In this document: positions 25,302 through 34,082 of the stretch, in pieces | How the letters are laid out: every line of letters starts with the position of its first letter | How positions within the stretch are numbered: the stretch's first letter is position 1 | Source of the DNA: Paenibacillus sp. SYP-B4298 | GTDB lineage: Bacteria > Bacillota > Bacilli > Paenibacillales > Paenibacillaceae | Direction: 5' to 3' | Length of the DNA: 64,000 nt | Assembly: GCF_027627475.1 (NCBI RefSeq) | Contig: NZ_CP115484.1 | Coordinates: 1-64,000 of the forward strand | Made by a program: the position numbers and the translations under genes | The notes under the pieces: generated by a model | Databases searched by the model: none | The model's input: the letters and a program-made list of their open reading frames with translations, nothing else | What the model was told of the DNA's origin: nothing

Positions 25302-25484
25302 TCACTCGCCGTAAGATGGGTTACGGGGAGTCCTACCGCTAAGCACTTCTCCGCGAACAATAGAGATATCCTCTGGGGCTTCAATAGCCAAGCGTAAGTG
25401 CCCCCCCTCACTTTTAATTACCTTGATGATGATTTTTTCGTTGATTACTACGTATTGTCCGGGTTTTCTTCCAACGACCAGCAT
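25302..25484 (-). CDS. csrA: Carbon storage regulator CsrA
   Basis: This 60-residue protein is of CsrA size, with MLVVGRKPGQYVVINEKIIIKVI (the L..R..GE/Q..I core), LRLAIEAPEDISIVRGEV and a short tail. It binds GGA motifs in mRNA leaders to repress translation; in Bacillus subtilis it targets hag (flagellin). Here it stands alone rather than next to fliW/hag. AAAAGGAGAG precedes the ATG at 25484 on the minus strand. The typical R44-like Arg of RGEV is present. Confidence 0.9.
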   Translation of the reverse strand: MLVVGRKPGQYVVINEKIIIKVIKSEGGHLRLAIEAPEDISIVRGEVLSGRTPRNPSYGE

Positions 25485-26009
25485 CAGAATCTCTCCTTTT
25501 TAGCGGCTGCGATTATTCATCGTTCTTCTTCCTTGTATATTATCATGGTAGATTCGCTTATAATTGAAACTCAAAGAAAACTTTAAGTTCGCATTCGAGA
25601 ATCATGGTGTTCACGAAAACCTTGACTTCTACCGATAAACTAGTTTACTATATATTTATATAAATGGAATAAATTATAAATGTATTCCAGAGCATTTTTA
25701 TGCTGAAGCATGTTCGCAGCTTTTCAATGCGGGTAGCCGGGGTATCCGCCATTGCATAAATATGGTAGCTATCCCCCGCTCGAGTTTGTGCACAGGTTCT
25801 AATCTCCATTAGCAGGCATTCAATTTACATAGATTTTCTACTTCATAGAGCCTTCTAGCCTGTCGCGTTCTCCCTCCTTATTGCTGCAAGAGAGGAAGAA
25901 CCATTTTCAACGGAGAGGAGGGGAATTGGCTTTAAGTTGCAGGCGGATTTACGTTGTCGTAACGCATGTTATTTGTAATCGGATACTCATAACAAGAAAG
26001 GTGGAAGGA
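25485..26009. other. Intergenic region, no supported gene
   Basis: This is about 520 bases of AT-rich DNA between divergent genes. It contains small palindromes and an imperfect hairpin around 25725-25780 (GCCGGGGTATCCGCCAT with ATGGTAGCTATCCCC). It must hold the promoters of csrA and of the exported protein at 26010, but I cannot assign them with confidence. Confidence 0.35.
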
Positions 26010-26579
26010 ATGGCTATGAAAAAATTGGCTAGTTTTGCCCTTGTTCTTGTTCTAGCTCTTTCGTTTCATGTGGCTGTCTTTGCAGAAGGTGGTGCGACGC
26101 AAGCCACTCCGTTGACTAAGGAAGAAGTTATTCATTCGAAGGCGTTCCTTGAAGCTGTGGAGGCGGCTAAGGCTGAATTTGAATTGCAGAAGGCTAATAC
26201 TACGGGGGAGTCTATTCTACGGGCACCTGCCCCGAAGGTTTCTCATATTAATGTATACGCAGTCGCCTCTCCTAATGGCGGTCAAGAGATTTACGGCTTC
26301 AATAACAACCCGCTCTCCACTACCTATGATCACGGAGGGAATTGGATTCAGTGTATTACGTTCCAGATCGGCTATGATAGCTCTCACTTCGGTACACTCG
26401 CTGGCAGTGCAATGACGAACAACTGGACAGAGGGCATTGATCTGGATGGTGATCGCACGATAGATGCCTGGGCTCATTCCTGGCTTTATGAAGCCCCGAG
26501 CACAGGAGGGCAATTCGTTGGTACGGTCTACTCTATTAATATTCCAACACAGTGGACCGCTTGGATTAATGTTCGTTAA
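26010..26579 (+). CDS. Secreted protein resembling YolA/DUF4879
   Basis: This protein is about 189 residues from ATG 26010 (AAAGGTGG just upstream; a second ATG at 26016). A signal peptide (KKLASFALVLVLALSFHVAVFA) is followed by a helical linker and a beta-rich domain with INVYAVASPNGG, STTYDHGGNWIQC, FQIGYDSS and GIDLDGDRTIDAW. The pattern of 'DHGG..., IGYG..., DxDGDG..DGW' resembles the DUF4879 family of B. subtilis YolA, a secreted protein of unknown function. A stand-alone unit is likely. The family assignment is from memory and moderate. Confidence 0.7.
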   Translation: MAMKKLASFALVLVLALSFHVAVFAEGGATQATPLTKEEVIHSKAFLEAVEAAKAEFELQKANTTGESILRAPAPKVSHINVYAVASPNGGQEIYGFNNNPLSTTYDHGGNWIQCITFQIGYDSSHFGTLAGSAMTNNWTEGIDLDGDRTIDAWAHSWLYEAPSTGGQFVGTVYSINIPTQWTAWINVR

Positions 26580-26654
26580 CTACTAGGTGCCTTATGCGAG
26601 GAACATTGCAGCACATTCTACGATGATGCACGCTATGCATAGAAAGGATGTAAC

Positions 26655-27155
26655 ATGAATATTGGAGGAATTGGCTATTCTGGTTCTGGTTTTAACCTAA
26701 GGCATACGGGGATGAAGGCCAGAGGCTCATCTGCTTCGGATACCAATTCGACCGTACCTAAATTTGATAGGTCAGCTCCTTCGGCTACTAACAATGGTGC
26801 GAATACATTGGCTCAGGCAGCCTTGAGGAATGCATCGCAGGAAGTCCGGGATGCATGGAATGCAACAGAGGAAAAAAGCAGCGGGTTCAATCCCTTAACC
26901 GATGCGGATGGCAAAATTGTAGGCTCCTCCTTGTTGGCGAGATATATGGAGATGGAATACAGCCTGATGCTTCGTTATGGGGCTAAGGAGGCCCGTATGC
27001 GCATGGACAATGTGTTTGCAGACAAAGAATCTGCCAGGACTCTAATCCGTGCGGCCTTGGAACGCGCCAATGATCCATTAACAAGCGCTAAGGGCTCTGC
27101 CCAGTTGGAATCAGAGAAGCATTTTTTAGCGTCATTTTTAGCGCATCTGGATTGA
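26655..27155 (+). CDS. Conserved-looking protein of unknown function (166 aa)
   Basis: There is no family I recognise. The N-terminal ~60 residues are Gly/Ser/Asn-rich and look disordered (IGGIGYSGSGF...). Residues ~60-166 are alpha-helical, with an acidic and basic mix (SQEVRDAWNATEEKSSGFNPLTDADGK, then ALLxRYMEMEY-like and RTLIRAALERA). There is no signal peptide. GAAAGGATGTAAC precedes the ATG at 26655, and a strong terminator follows the stop, so expression as a real gene is likely. The disordered start resembles that of type III or flagellar export substrates, which is only a suggestion. Confidence 0.65.
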   Translation: MNIGGIGYSGSGFNLRHTGMKARGSSASDTNSTVPKFDRSAPSATNNGANTLAQAALRNASQEVRDAWNATEEKSSGFNPLTDADGKIVGSSLLARYMEMEYSLMLRYGAKEARMRMDNVFADKESARTLIRAALERANDPLTSAKGSAQLESEKHFLASFLAHLD

Positions 27156-27176
27156 CGGACACGATTGGAGCAGGAT

Positions 27177-27209
27177 CAGGCGCGGGGTATACACCCCCGC
27201 GCCTTTTCT
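27177..27209 (+). terminator. Rho-independent terminator
   Basis: AGGCGCGGGG pairs with CCCCGCGCCT around a 6-7 base loop, followed by TTTTCT. Confidence 0.88.
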
Positions 27210-27355
27210 AGCCGTCTACGCTTGTTCCACGGAAAAACATTGGGGAGCGGGAGCAGCCGCCAAGCTGGAGCAGCATAGTGCACCGGGAACAGCAAGGACG
27301 GGTACATTAGGTAGGGGCCCGTCCTTCGATGCTGTTGGCCGCGACACTTGCCGGT

Positions 27356-29221
27356 TTAATTCGTCATACGGATCGGATTAGGAATATCGACATATAATGG
27401 CGTCTCGCCGCGCTGATGAAATCGGCTGAGCAGATTGGCCTTGGCCGGCAGGGTGGGCGTATCTAACAGATCGCTAACTATCGAAAGGAGACGATCCGCC
27501 TTGCGGGTCTGCTCATGGAACTTGAGCAGGGTCTCCTCACGAAGCTTTATCAGTGTCTCCCGTAGGATGCCCCAGAAGGGCTGCTCGGATCGGGAGGTAT
27601 AATAGGCTAGCCGCTGCACCACATGACTCAGATGATTGACGAAGAAATAATATTTCAATCGGTGGCGCGCCTGCTCCTCTGCATACAGGACAGGGCTGTC
27701 GTCCTGAACAATGCTGCCCACCCATCCCTGCTCCTCTGCCAGAGAGCGATCCACGCTGATGCCCTCCAGATCGCGAACGAAGAATACAGCCGGCATGCCA
27801 TCGAGCAGAGACAGCATGGCGTTCTGTACATGGGCTTCCAGGCTAATCCCGAATGCCGCATACCATTGCAGGATCGGAACCATAGATAGCTCCACATACT
27901 GGCGGAACCATGCCAGCCAATCCATCTGCCTATCCCCATCTTCCTTGTCTGAGCGCCCCTGCGAGCTCTCGCGAACCGCCCGGAACAGCAGCGGCTCAGC
28001 CTCGCCGGGAAGCACCTCCATTAATGAGGCTACGACATAAGGCGCGTCCCCAGTGGAGCTGCATGCTTCGGGCGCATCGCGCACAATCATGGAAAATCCA
28101 GAGATAAGCTGAGACCGAACAGCCGGGTTCTCGCCTGGAGCTTGCAGTGTCCGATACCCCTTCTCCAGCAGGATCTGAAATGAATGGGTCGTCCCCATAC
28201 CCTGGACGGCGGCGACGATCCTGGAGGCATCCAGTGTGCGGAGCAACTGCTCCTCGGTGTTCTCACGAATGAAGTTGGTGATGCGGATGTGCAGGGAAAG
28301 CTTGTAGAAGCACCCCTCCCTAGGATTCCACACCGTCCTCACGGAGGAAGTCGGGTATACATACGGGCCGATGCTTCCCAGATCGATCAGCCGTCCTTGT
28401 TGAAGCAAGAGCTGGACGGCATCCAGAGTGAGCAGATAGGCGGCCTGCCACGGATGGCAAGGAAGCAGCAGGTAATGCTTGCGCTCCGCTGTCAGCATGC
28501 GATGGGCGGCTTCCGCCATCTCGGCTGGAACCCAGGGCGCCGCTGCATCACCGTCTGTCCCATCCAGCCAATCCTCCATAACCAGCTCAGGAGCAGCCGC
28601 GAAGCAACGGAGCCTGAAGCCGACTCCATATTCTGGCGAATAAGCCCGGGAGTCTGCGGCGCTGAAGCCTTCGAGGCTTTTGGGTGTAGGATGAAACGGA
28701 TGCCCGCACAGCAACGCCTGCTCCGCATACCTGAAGCTCATAGCCAGAGGCGGCCCAGCCTGTATGGCATGCCCAAGGTAGGACGTCATATGCGTCAGAC
28801 TGTTATACACCATCTGCTCCAATTCCGCCCTTTTCTCTGCATGACTGGCAGACTGCAATTCCGCAGATGAAATCTCCTCCAGCAGCAGGGAGGTTGTCTG
28901 CTCGAAGGAGAGTGGATGCCACTCACTGGGCTGCTGATGCCAGATGTCCGACGTGTACAGCTTGTCGCCATATACATGATGCCCGGCTGCGGAGCAGTGA
29001 AGCAGGGAGCCATAGAGCGTCTGGCCTGACGCAGGGAGATGGATCGCCAGGGTAATGCCAGGAAGCTGGGGAAGGCTGACAGCGGGGCTGTGCTGTCCTG
29101 TCTCGCGAAGATAGGCGTTCAGCATCCGGCTCAGCATCTCCCGGCGTGCCAGCAGGGCAGGAGCGCCATCCTGGCGCTGCGGCTCCGATTGTGTGGCGAT
29201 CACTTGTTCTTTACTCATCAT
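27356..29221 (-). CDS. IucA/IucC-family siderophore synthetase (NIS; closest in motif to SbnE/AcsD type)
   Basis: This 621-residue NIS synthetase has the ATP/substrate motif GHPFHPTPKSLEGF (~190), LLPCHPWQAAYLL (~255), TSSVRTVWNP, KLSLHIRITNFIREN and, near the C-terminus, SLEAHVQNAM with FVRDLEG. NIS enzymes adenylate a carboxylate such as citrate and join it to an amine. The HPTPKS form fits type A, citrate-using enzymes, an inference from recalled motifs. It follows the MFS gene by 18 bases on the minus strand, divergent from sbnA, and completes the set of three synthetases expected for staphyloferrin B. Confidence 0.88.
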   Translation of the reverse strand: MMSKEQVIATQSEPQRQDGAPALLARREMLSRMLNAYLRETGQHSPAVSLPQLPGITLAIHLPASGQTLYGSLLHCSAAGHHVYGDKLYTSDIWHQQPSEWHPLSFEQTTSLLLEEISSAELQSASHAEKRAELEQMVYNSLTHMTSYLGHAIQAGPPLAMSFRYAEQALLCGHPFHPTPKSLEGFSAADSRAYSPEYGVGFRLRCFAAAPELVMEDWLDGTDGDAAAPWVPAEMAEAAHRMLTAERKHYLLLPCHPWQAAYLLTLDAVQLLLQQGRLIDLGSIGPYVYPTSSVRTVWNPREGCFYKLSLHIRITNFIRENTEEQLLRTLDASRIVAAVQGMGTTHSFQILLEKGYRTLQAPGENPAVRSQLISGFSMIVRDAPEACSSTGDAPYVVASLMEVLPGEAEPLLFRAVRESSQGRSDKEDGDRQMDWLAWFRQYVELSMVPILQWYAAFGISLEAHVQNAMLSLLDGMPAVFFVRDLEGISVDRSLAEEQGWVGSIVQDDSPVLYAEEQARHRLKYYFFVNHLSHVVQRLAYYTSRSEQPFWGILRETLIKLREETLLKFHEQTRKADRLLSIVSDLLDTPTLPAKANLLSRFHQRGETPLYVDIPNPIRMTN

Positions 29222-29239
29222 TACTCATCCTTTCACCAT

Positions 29240-30493
29240 TTATTGAAGCGGCAGCCGTATGGCCTCCTGTCTATCGCGAACGGAGCCCCGGGGGACAGTA
29301 AGGGCGGCGACAAGCATGACTAGACCCATGATCAGAAATACAGCCGGGATGCTCCAGAGGCCCCCGATCCATACGCCCAGTGAGGGTCCTGTCAGTTGAC
29401 CGACCATGAGCAGGCTGTTGGTGGCGCCGATCCGGACGCCGCGATCCTGCTCCGTCGAGGACTGAAGCACATTCAGCATGACGGTTTGCAGGAGGGCGCT
29501 GTAAAAAAATCCTTGCAGAAAACGTATAGCTGCCAGCCAGACGATGCCAAGCGGAAGCAAGTGTGCAAGCAGGCACATTCCACAGAGCAGGCCAGCCAGC
29601 CTGAGATTGCGTTCGGAAGCATGGCGGTCATTGCGCTTCCCCCACCAGGAGGCTCCCACCAATTCCCCGAAGGAGGACATCGCCAGCAGAAAACCAGCTA
29701 CGAGCGCTGCGGTGGAAGCAGAGTTGAGCTCCCGGATAAACGGCGTAAACATGGTGAACGTTGCAAAATCAACCAGCTTGAACAGGATGCCTGCCATGAC
29801 CAGCCGTCTGGTGACCGCGTGTGAGAGAAGCGATCGAAAGGCTTCGAGCACACCGCCTCGCCCGCTCGTTGTCTGCCTCACAGCCGTCTTCCGGGCAACG
29901 GGCGCGACCTTCTTCGTTGCTTCACCCCCCAGTGCAAAGGATGCCAGCAAGGCAAACCCCATCGTCAGGGACGCGGTAATAAATAGCAAAGGCCGGCTTC
30001 CCCAGGTCTGGACGCAGATGCTTCCCAGCAGCGGGCCTACTAACAGTCCGGCAGCCGATGCCCGCTCAAGCTGGCCAAGGGCTCGTCCCTGCTGACGTGC
30101 TGGCGCATGGGAGCCGACAAAGGCACTGCTTGCATCGGATATGCCTCCGAAGGCGCCCTGGCAGAGACGGAACAGGAAGAACTGGAAGGGAGTCTGGGCG
30201 GCTCCCATCAGAAGCATGCTGAGAGATAGCCCAACCAAGGCACGAATGACCATCCATTTGCGGCTCCACCGATCGCCGATTTTGCCCCAGAAGGGGGTGA
30301 GAAGGGCATAGGACAGTGCGGGAGCGGAAACGGACAGGCCTGTCCACATTAGTACCTCCGCGGAGGTTCCCACGTTCATCTGTTCCATGTAATACGGGAT
30401 AAAAGGGCTGATCCCGGTCAGCCCTGCGCTGGATAAAAAACGTCCGCCCGACAGGATGCGAATGCTCTGGTTCCAGGCTGTCTGAGACATCAT
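29240..30493 (-). CDS. MFS exporter, probable siderophore efflux pump (SbnD-like)
   Basis: This 417-residue, twelve-helix major facilitator protein has the conserved loop 'GDRWSRKWMVIRAL' between helices 2 and 3 and the motif around FRLCQGAFGG. It is the first gene of a minus-strand operon with a NIS synthetase and lies opposite sbnA over a shared Fur-box region. In S. aureus the equivalent gene, sbnD, encodes the staphyloferrin B exporter. ATG 30493 or 30490 can start it; a clear ribosome binding site is lacking. Confidence 0.85.
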   Translation of the reverse strand: MMSQTAWNQSIRILSGGRFLSSAGLTGISPFIPYYMEQMNVGTSAEVLMWTGLSVSAPALSYALLTPFWGKIGDRWSRKWMVIRALVGLSLSMLLMGAAQTPFQFFLFRLCQGAFGGISDASSAFVGSHAPARQQGRALGQLERASAAGLLVGPLLGSICVQTWGSRPLLFITASLTMGFALLASFALGGEATKKVAPVARKTAVRQTTSGRGGVLEAFRSLLSHAVTRRLVMAGILFKLVDFATFTMFTPFIRELNSASTAALVAGFLLAMSSFGELVGASWWGKRNDRHASERNLRLAGLLCGMCLLAHLLPLGIVWLAAIRFLQGFFYSALLQTVMLNVLQSSTEQDRGVRIGATNSLLMVGQLTGPSLGVWIGGLWSIPAVFLIMGLVMLVAALTVPRGSVRDRQEAIRLPLQ

Positions 30494-30552
30494 GTGATGG
30501 CTTCACCAACCTTGATCTGGAAAATAGAAGTCAATTTCCAAAAAATCTTATC

Positions 30553-30571
30553 AATAATGATTCTCATTGTC
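30553..30571. promoter_or_regulatory. Fur box (MFS side of the divergent region)
   Basis: AATAATGATTCTCATTGTC matches the 19-bp Fur consensus GATAATGATAATCATTATC at 15 positions. It lies ~60 bases upstream of the minus-strand exporter start. Confidence 0.8.
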
Positions 30572-30612
30572 AACAACAAAAACATGCAAAATTTCTCAAA
30601 AGTTTTTAGCGG

Positions 30613-30641
30613 TTGACAGGAAAAAAAAGGGTACCCATAAT
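30613..30641 (+). promoter_or_regulatory. Sigma-A promoter of the siderophore biosynthesis operon
   Basis: TTGACA (30613-30618), a 17-base spacer and CATAAT (30636-30641). The second Fur box lies about 18 bases downstream, over the start of the transcript. Confidence 0.75.
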
Positions 30642-30658
30642 AGGGGCTGCATCATATT

Positions 30659-30677
30659 AACAATGATTATCATTATC
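30659..30677. promoter_or_regulatory. Fur box (sbnA side of the divergent region)
   Basis: AACAATGATTATCATTATC is a near-perfect 19-bp Fur site just downstream of the promoter at 30613-30641. It predicts iron-dependent repression of the biosynthesis operon. Confidence 0.88.
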
Positions 30678-30696
30678 ACAGAATAGGTTCAGGTGA

Positions 30697-31740
<1,044 letters not shown>

Positions 31741-31764
31741 TAGATAGGGGAGAGATTAAGAACC

Positions 31765-32784
31765 ATGAATACCGCTGAGGAGCACAGTCTGTTGTATCTA
31801 AGCAAGCAGGATATTATCGATCTGCAAGGACTCCAATCCGAGCCCTATGTCAGAGCGGTTGGCCGGGCGCTGGAGCTTCATGCCCGAGGAGACATTGTTC
31901 AACCACTCAAGCCGTATCTCCGAGTGAATGAAGCGACGGGGCATATCGCCGACCGAATCATAGCGATGCCGGCTTATGTGGGCGGGGATGTGGCGATCAG
32001 CGGACTGAAGTGGATTGGCAGCAAGCATGATAATCCGCATCAGCGTCAAAAGGAACGGGCGAGCGCGCTTATTATATTGAATGACCCGCAGAGCAATTAT
32101 CCGATCGCCGTCATGGAGGGCAGCATCATTAGCGGCATGCGAACGGCAGCTGTGACTGTCATCGGCGCACGGTACCTGGCGAAGGAGGGCTTCCGCTCTG
32201 TCAGTGTCATTGGCTGCGGAGTGATTGCCAGGATGCAGCTCATCTCGCTCCTGGAGCAGTTCGACTCCATTCAGACCATCCATTTGTTCGACCTGAATAC
32301 AGGGGCGGCGCGCGCGCTTGCCGACGAGCTCCATTCCTTGTTCGACCAGGTCGAGCTTCACGTATCCGAGTCTGCCGAGCAGGCTGTTCGTCAGGCGGAG
32401 GTGCTCGTGACGGCAACGGTGGCATCGGCGCCGCATATTCCGTATGCCTGGTTGTCCAAGGGGACGTTTGTGAGCAATATCTCGATTATGGACCTGCACA
32501 AGGATGTGTTTATTCGGGCGGACAAGGTTGTAGTGGATGACTGGGAGCAATCGAACCGGGAGAAGAAGATTATTAACCAACTGGTGCTGGAGGGTCAATT
32601 CTCCCGCGAGCAGCTCCATGCAGAGCTGGGAGAGATTGTGATTGGCGCGAGGCCAGGTCGGGAGCATGAGGACGAAATCATCGTGCTGAATCCGATGGGC
32701 ATGGCGATTGAGGACATCTCCAGCGCAGCCGAGATGTATAACAGAGCAGTCGCGCAAGGGAAGGGCACGCGGCTATGGCTATAG
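31765..32784 (+). CDS. sbnB: SbnB-like NAD-dependent dehydrogenase (ornithine cyclodeaminase/mu-crystallin fold)
   Basis: The product has 339 residues. Its N-terminal substrate domain (RIIAMPAYVGGDVAISGLKWIGS, GSIISGMRTAAVTVIGARYL) precedes a Rossmann fold (VSVIGCGVIARMQL, then TIHLFDLN). SbnB oxidatively cleaves the SbnA product to give L-2,3-diaminopropionate and alpha-ketoglutarate, two staphyloferrin B building blocks. It begins 24 bases after sbnA and overlaps the decarboxylase gene by 10 bases, so the three are one translational unit. AGGGGAGAG precedes ATG 31765. Confidence 0.9.
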   Translation: MNTAEEHSLLYLSKQDIIDLQGLQSEPYVRAVGRALELHARGDIVQPLKPYLRVNEATGHIADRIIAMPAYVGGDVAISGLKWIGSKHDNPHQRQKERASALIILNDPQSNYPIAVMEGSIISGMRTAAVTVIGARYLAKEGFRSVSVIGCGVIARMQLISLLEQFDSIQTIHLFDLNTGAARALADELHSLFDQVELHVSESAEQAVRQAEVLVTATVASAPHIPYAWLSKGTFVSNISIMDLHKDVFIRADKVVVDDWEQSNREKKIINQLVLEGQFSREQLHAELGEIVIGARPGREHEDEIIVLNPMGMAIEDISSAAEMYNRAVAQGKGTRLWL

Positions 32785-34013
32785 AATCTGAGCTGAAGCA
32801 AGCGAGTCCCTCTCTGAAGCTTGAGCGAATCAAGGCCTATGTTCGCGAGCTGAAGCGGCAGGAGGCCGATCCGGTCTGTGCTTACATCCGCGATATGAAC
32901 GCGCTCGTGGAGCATGTTCGGCAGCGTGTACAGTCCATGCCGCCCTCAAGCAAGTTATTTTATGCCATTAAGGCCAATTCGGAGGAGGAGGTGCTGAAGG
33001 CACTCGCCCCGGTGGTGAATGGTTTTGAGGTGGCTTCGCTTGGTGAAATAGCCAAGGTGCGCCGGGTATCGGCCGATATTCCGATTCTCTTTGGCGGGCC
33101 TGGCAAGACCGAGGCGGAGCTGCGGGGCGCCATAGAGCACAGGGTGAAGCTCATTCATGTGGAAAGTCTTCATGAGCTGAACAAGCTCAATACAATTGCC
33201 GCCGGGAAGGGAACGGTCGTGTCCGTACTGCTGCGCGTCAATCTGAAGGGCCCTCTGCCCCAGGCTACCCTGGCGATGGGAGGGCGTCCAACCCAATTCG
33301 GGATAGAGGAAGCCTCGCTCCCACAGGTGATGGAGCAGGCCGTGCGGCTGCCTCATATTCAGATCGAAGGCTTCCATTTCCACTCGCTCTCCAACAATCT
33401 GGACGCGGGGCAGCATGTGAAGCTTGTGGAATATTACTGCCGGATCGCCCGGGAGTGGGCACAGCGTTATTCCTTTCCCTTGCGGTACTTGAATGCTGGC
33501 GGCGGAATCGGGGTGAACTATGCAGACCTGGAGCAACAGTTCGACTGGCCTGTCTTTAGCAATGGATTGGCTGCGGTGCTCAGCAGGGAGCTGCTGCCGG
33601 AGACGACCCTGCTGTTGGAATGCGGTCGCTATCTGACGGCGTCCAGCGGTTATTATGCGACAGAGGTGCTGGATGTTAAGGTGAACCATGGTCAAGCTTA
33701 TGTGATTGTGCGCGGCGGCACGCATCATTTCAGACTGCCTGTTTCCTGGAATCATAGTCATCCGTTCGAGGTCGTTCAGATGGAGGACTGGCCGTGTGCC
33801 TATGACAGACCCGGGGTGAAGGGGGAAGCCTATACCGTGGTCGGTCAACTGTGTACGCCTAAGGACGTCCTGGCAAGCGGGGGCGCTTCTGGCGATGACG
33901 AGGTTCGAGTGGGAGACATTCTAGTATTTCAGTACGCAGGAGCGTATGGCTGGGCGATCTCGCACCATGACTTTTTGAGTCACCCGCATCCCAAGCATGT
34001 GTACTTGCCGTAA
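32775..34013 (+). CDS. sbnH: SbnH-like PLP decarboxylase (fold type III)
   Basis: The product has 412 residues. The alanine-racemase/ornithine-decarboxylase fold has the PLP Lys in LFYAIKANSEEEVL (~60), HFHSLSNNL, the phosphate-binding YLNAGGGIGVNY (~240) and CGRYLTASSGYY. The C-terminal domain supplies the Cys in the VGQLCTPKDVL loop. SbnH decarboxylates a citryl-diaminopropionate intermediate so that the final siderophore contains ethylenediamine. The start overlaps the end of sbnB. Confidence 0.9.
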   Translation: MAIESELKQASPSLKLERIKAYVRELKRQEADPVCAYIRDMNALVEHVRQRVQSMPPSSKLFYAIKANSEEEVLKALAPVVNGFEVASLGEIAKVRRVSADIPILFGGPGKTEAELRGAIEHRVKLIHVESLHELNKLNTIAAGKGTVVSVLLRVNLKGPLPQATLAMGGRPTQFGIEEASLPQVMEQAVRLPHIQIEGFHFHSLSNNLDAGQHVKLVEYYCRIAREWAQRYSFPLRYLNAGGGIGVNYADLEQQFDWPVFSNGLAAVLSRELLPETTLLLECGRYLTASSGYYATEVLDVKVNHGQAYVIVRGGTHHFRLPVSWNHSHPFEVVQMEDWPCAYDRPGVKGEAYTVVGQLCTPKDVLASGGASGDDEVRVGDILVFQYAGAYGWAISHHDFLSHPHPKHVYLP

Positions 34014-34082
34014 CGTGTCAACGCGCCTGCATTCAGGGTGCGAAGGGTGCGAATGTGTGAACATCATTTTGGGAGGTGTCGT

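Noticed and set aside
25725-25780. Imperfect long hairpin in the csrA upstream region, considered as a structured RNA
   Set aside because: It has several mismatches and no known riboswitch or ncRNA motif. It is mentioned only within the intergenic entry.
31798-33848. Two minus-strand frames of about 300 codons opposite sbnB and sbnH
   Set aside because: They are shadows of two well-supported enzymes with intact catalytic motifs.
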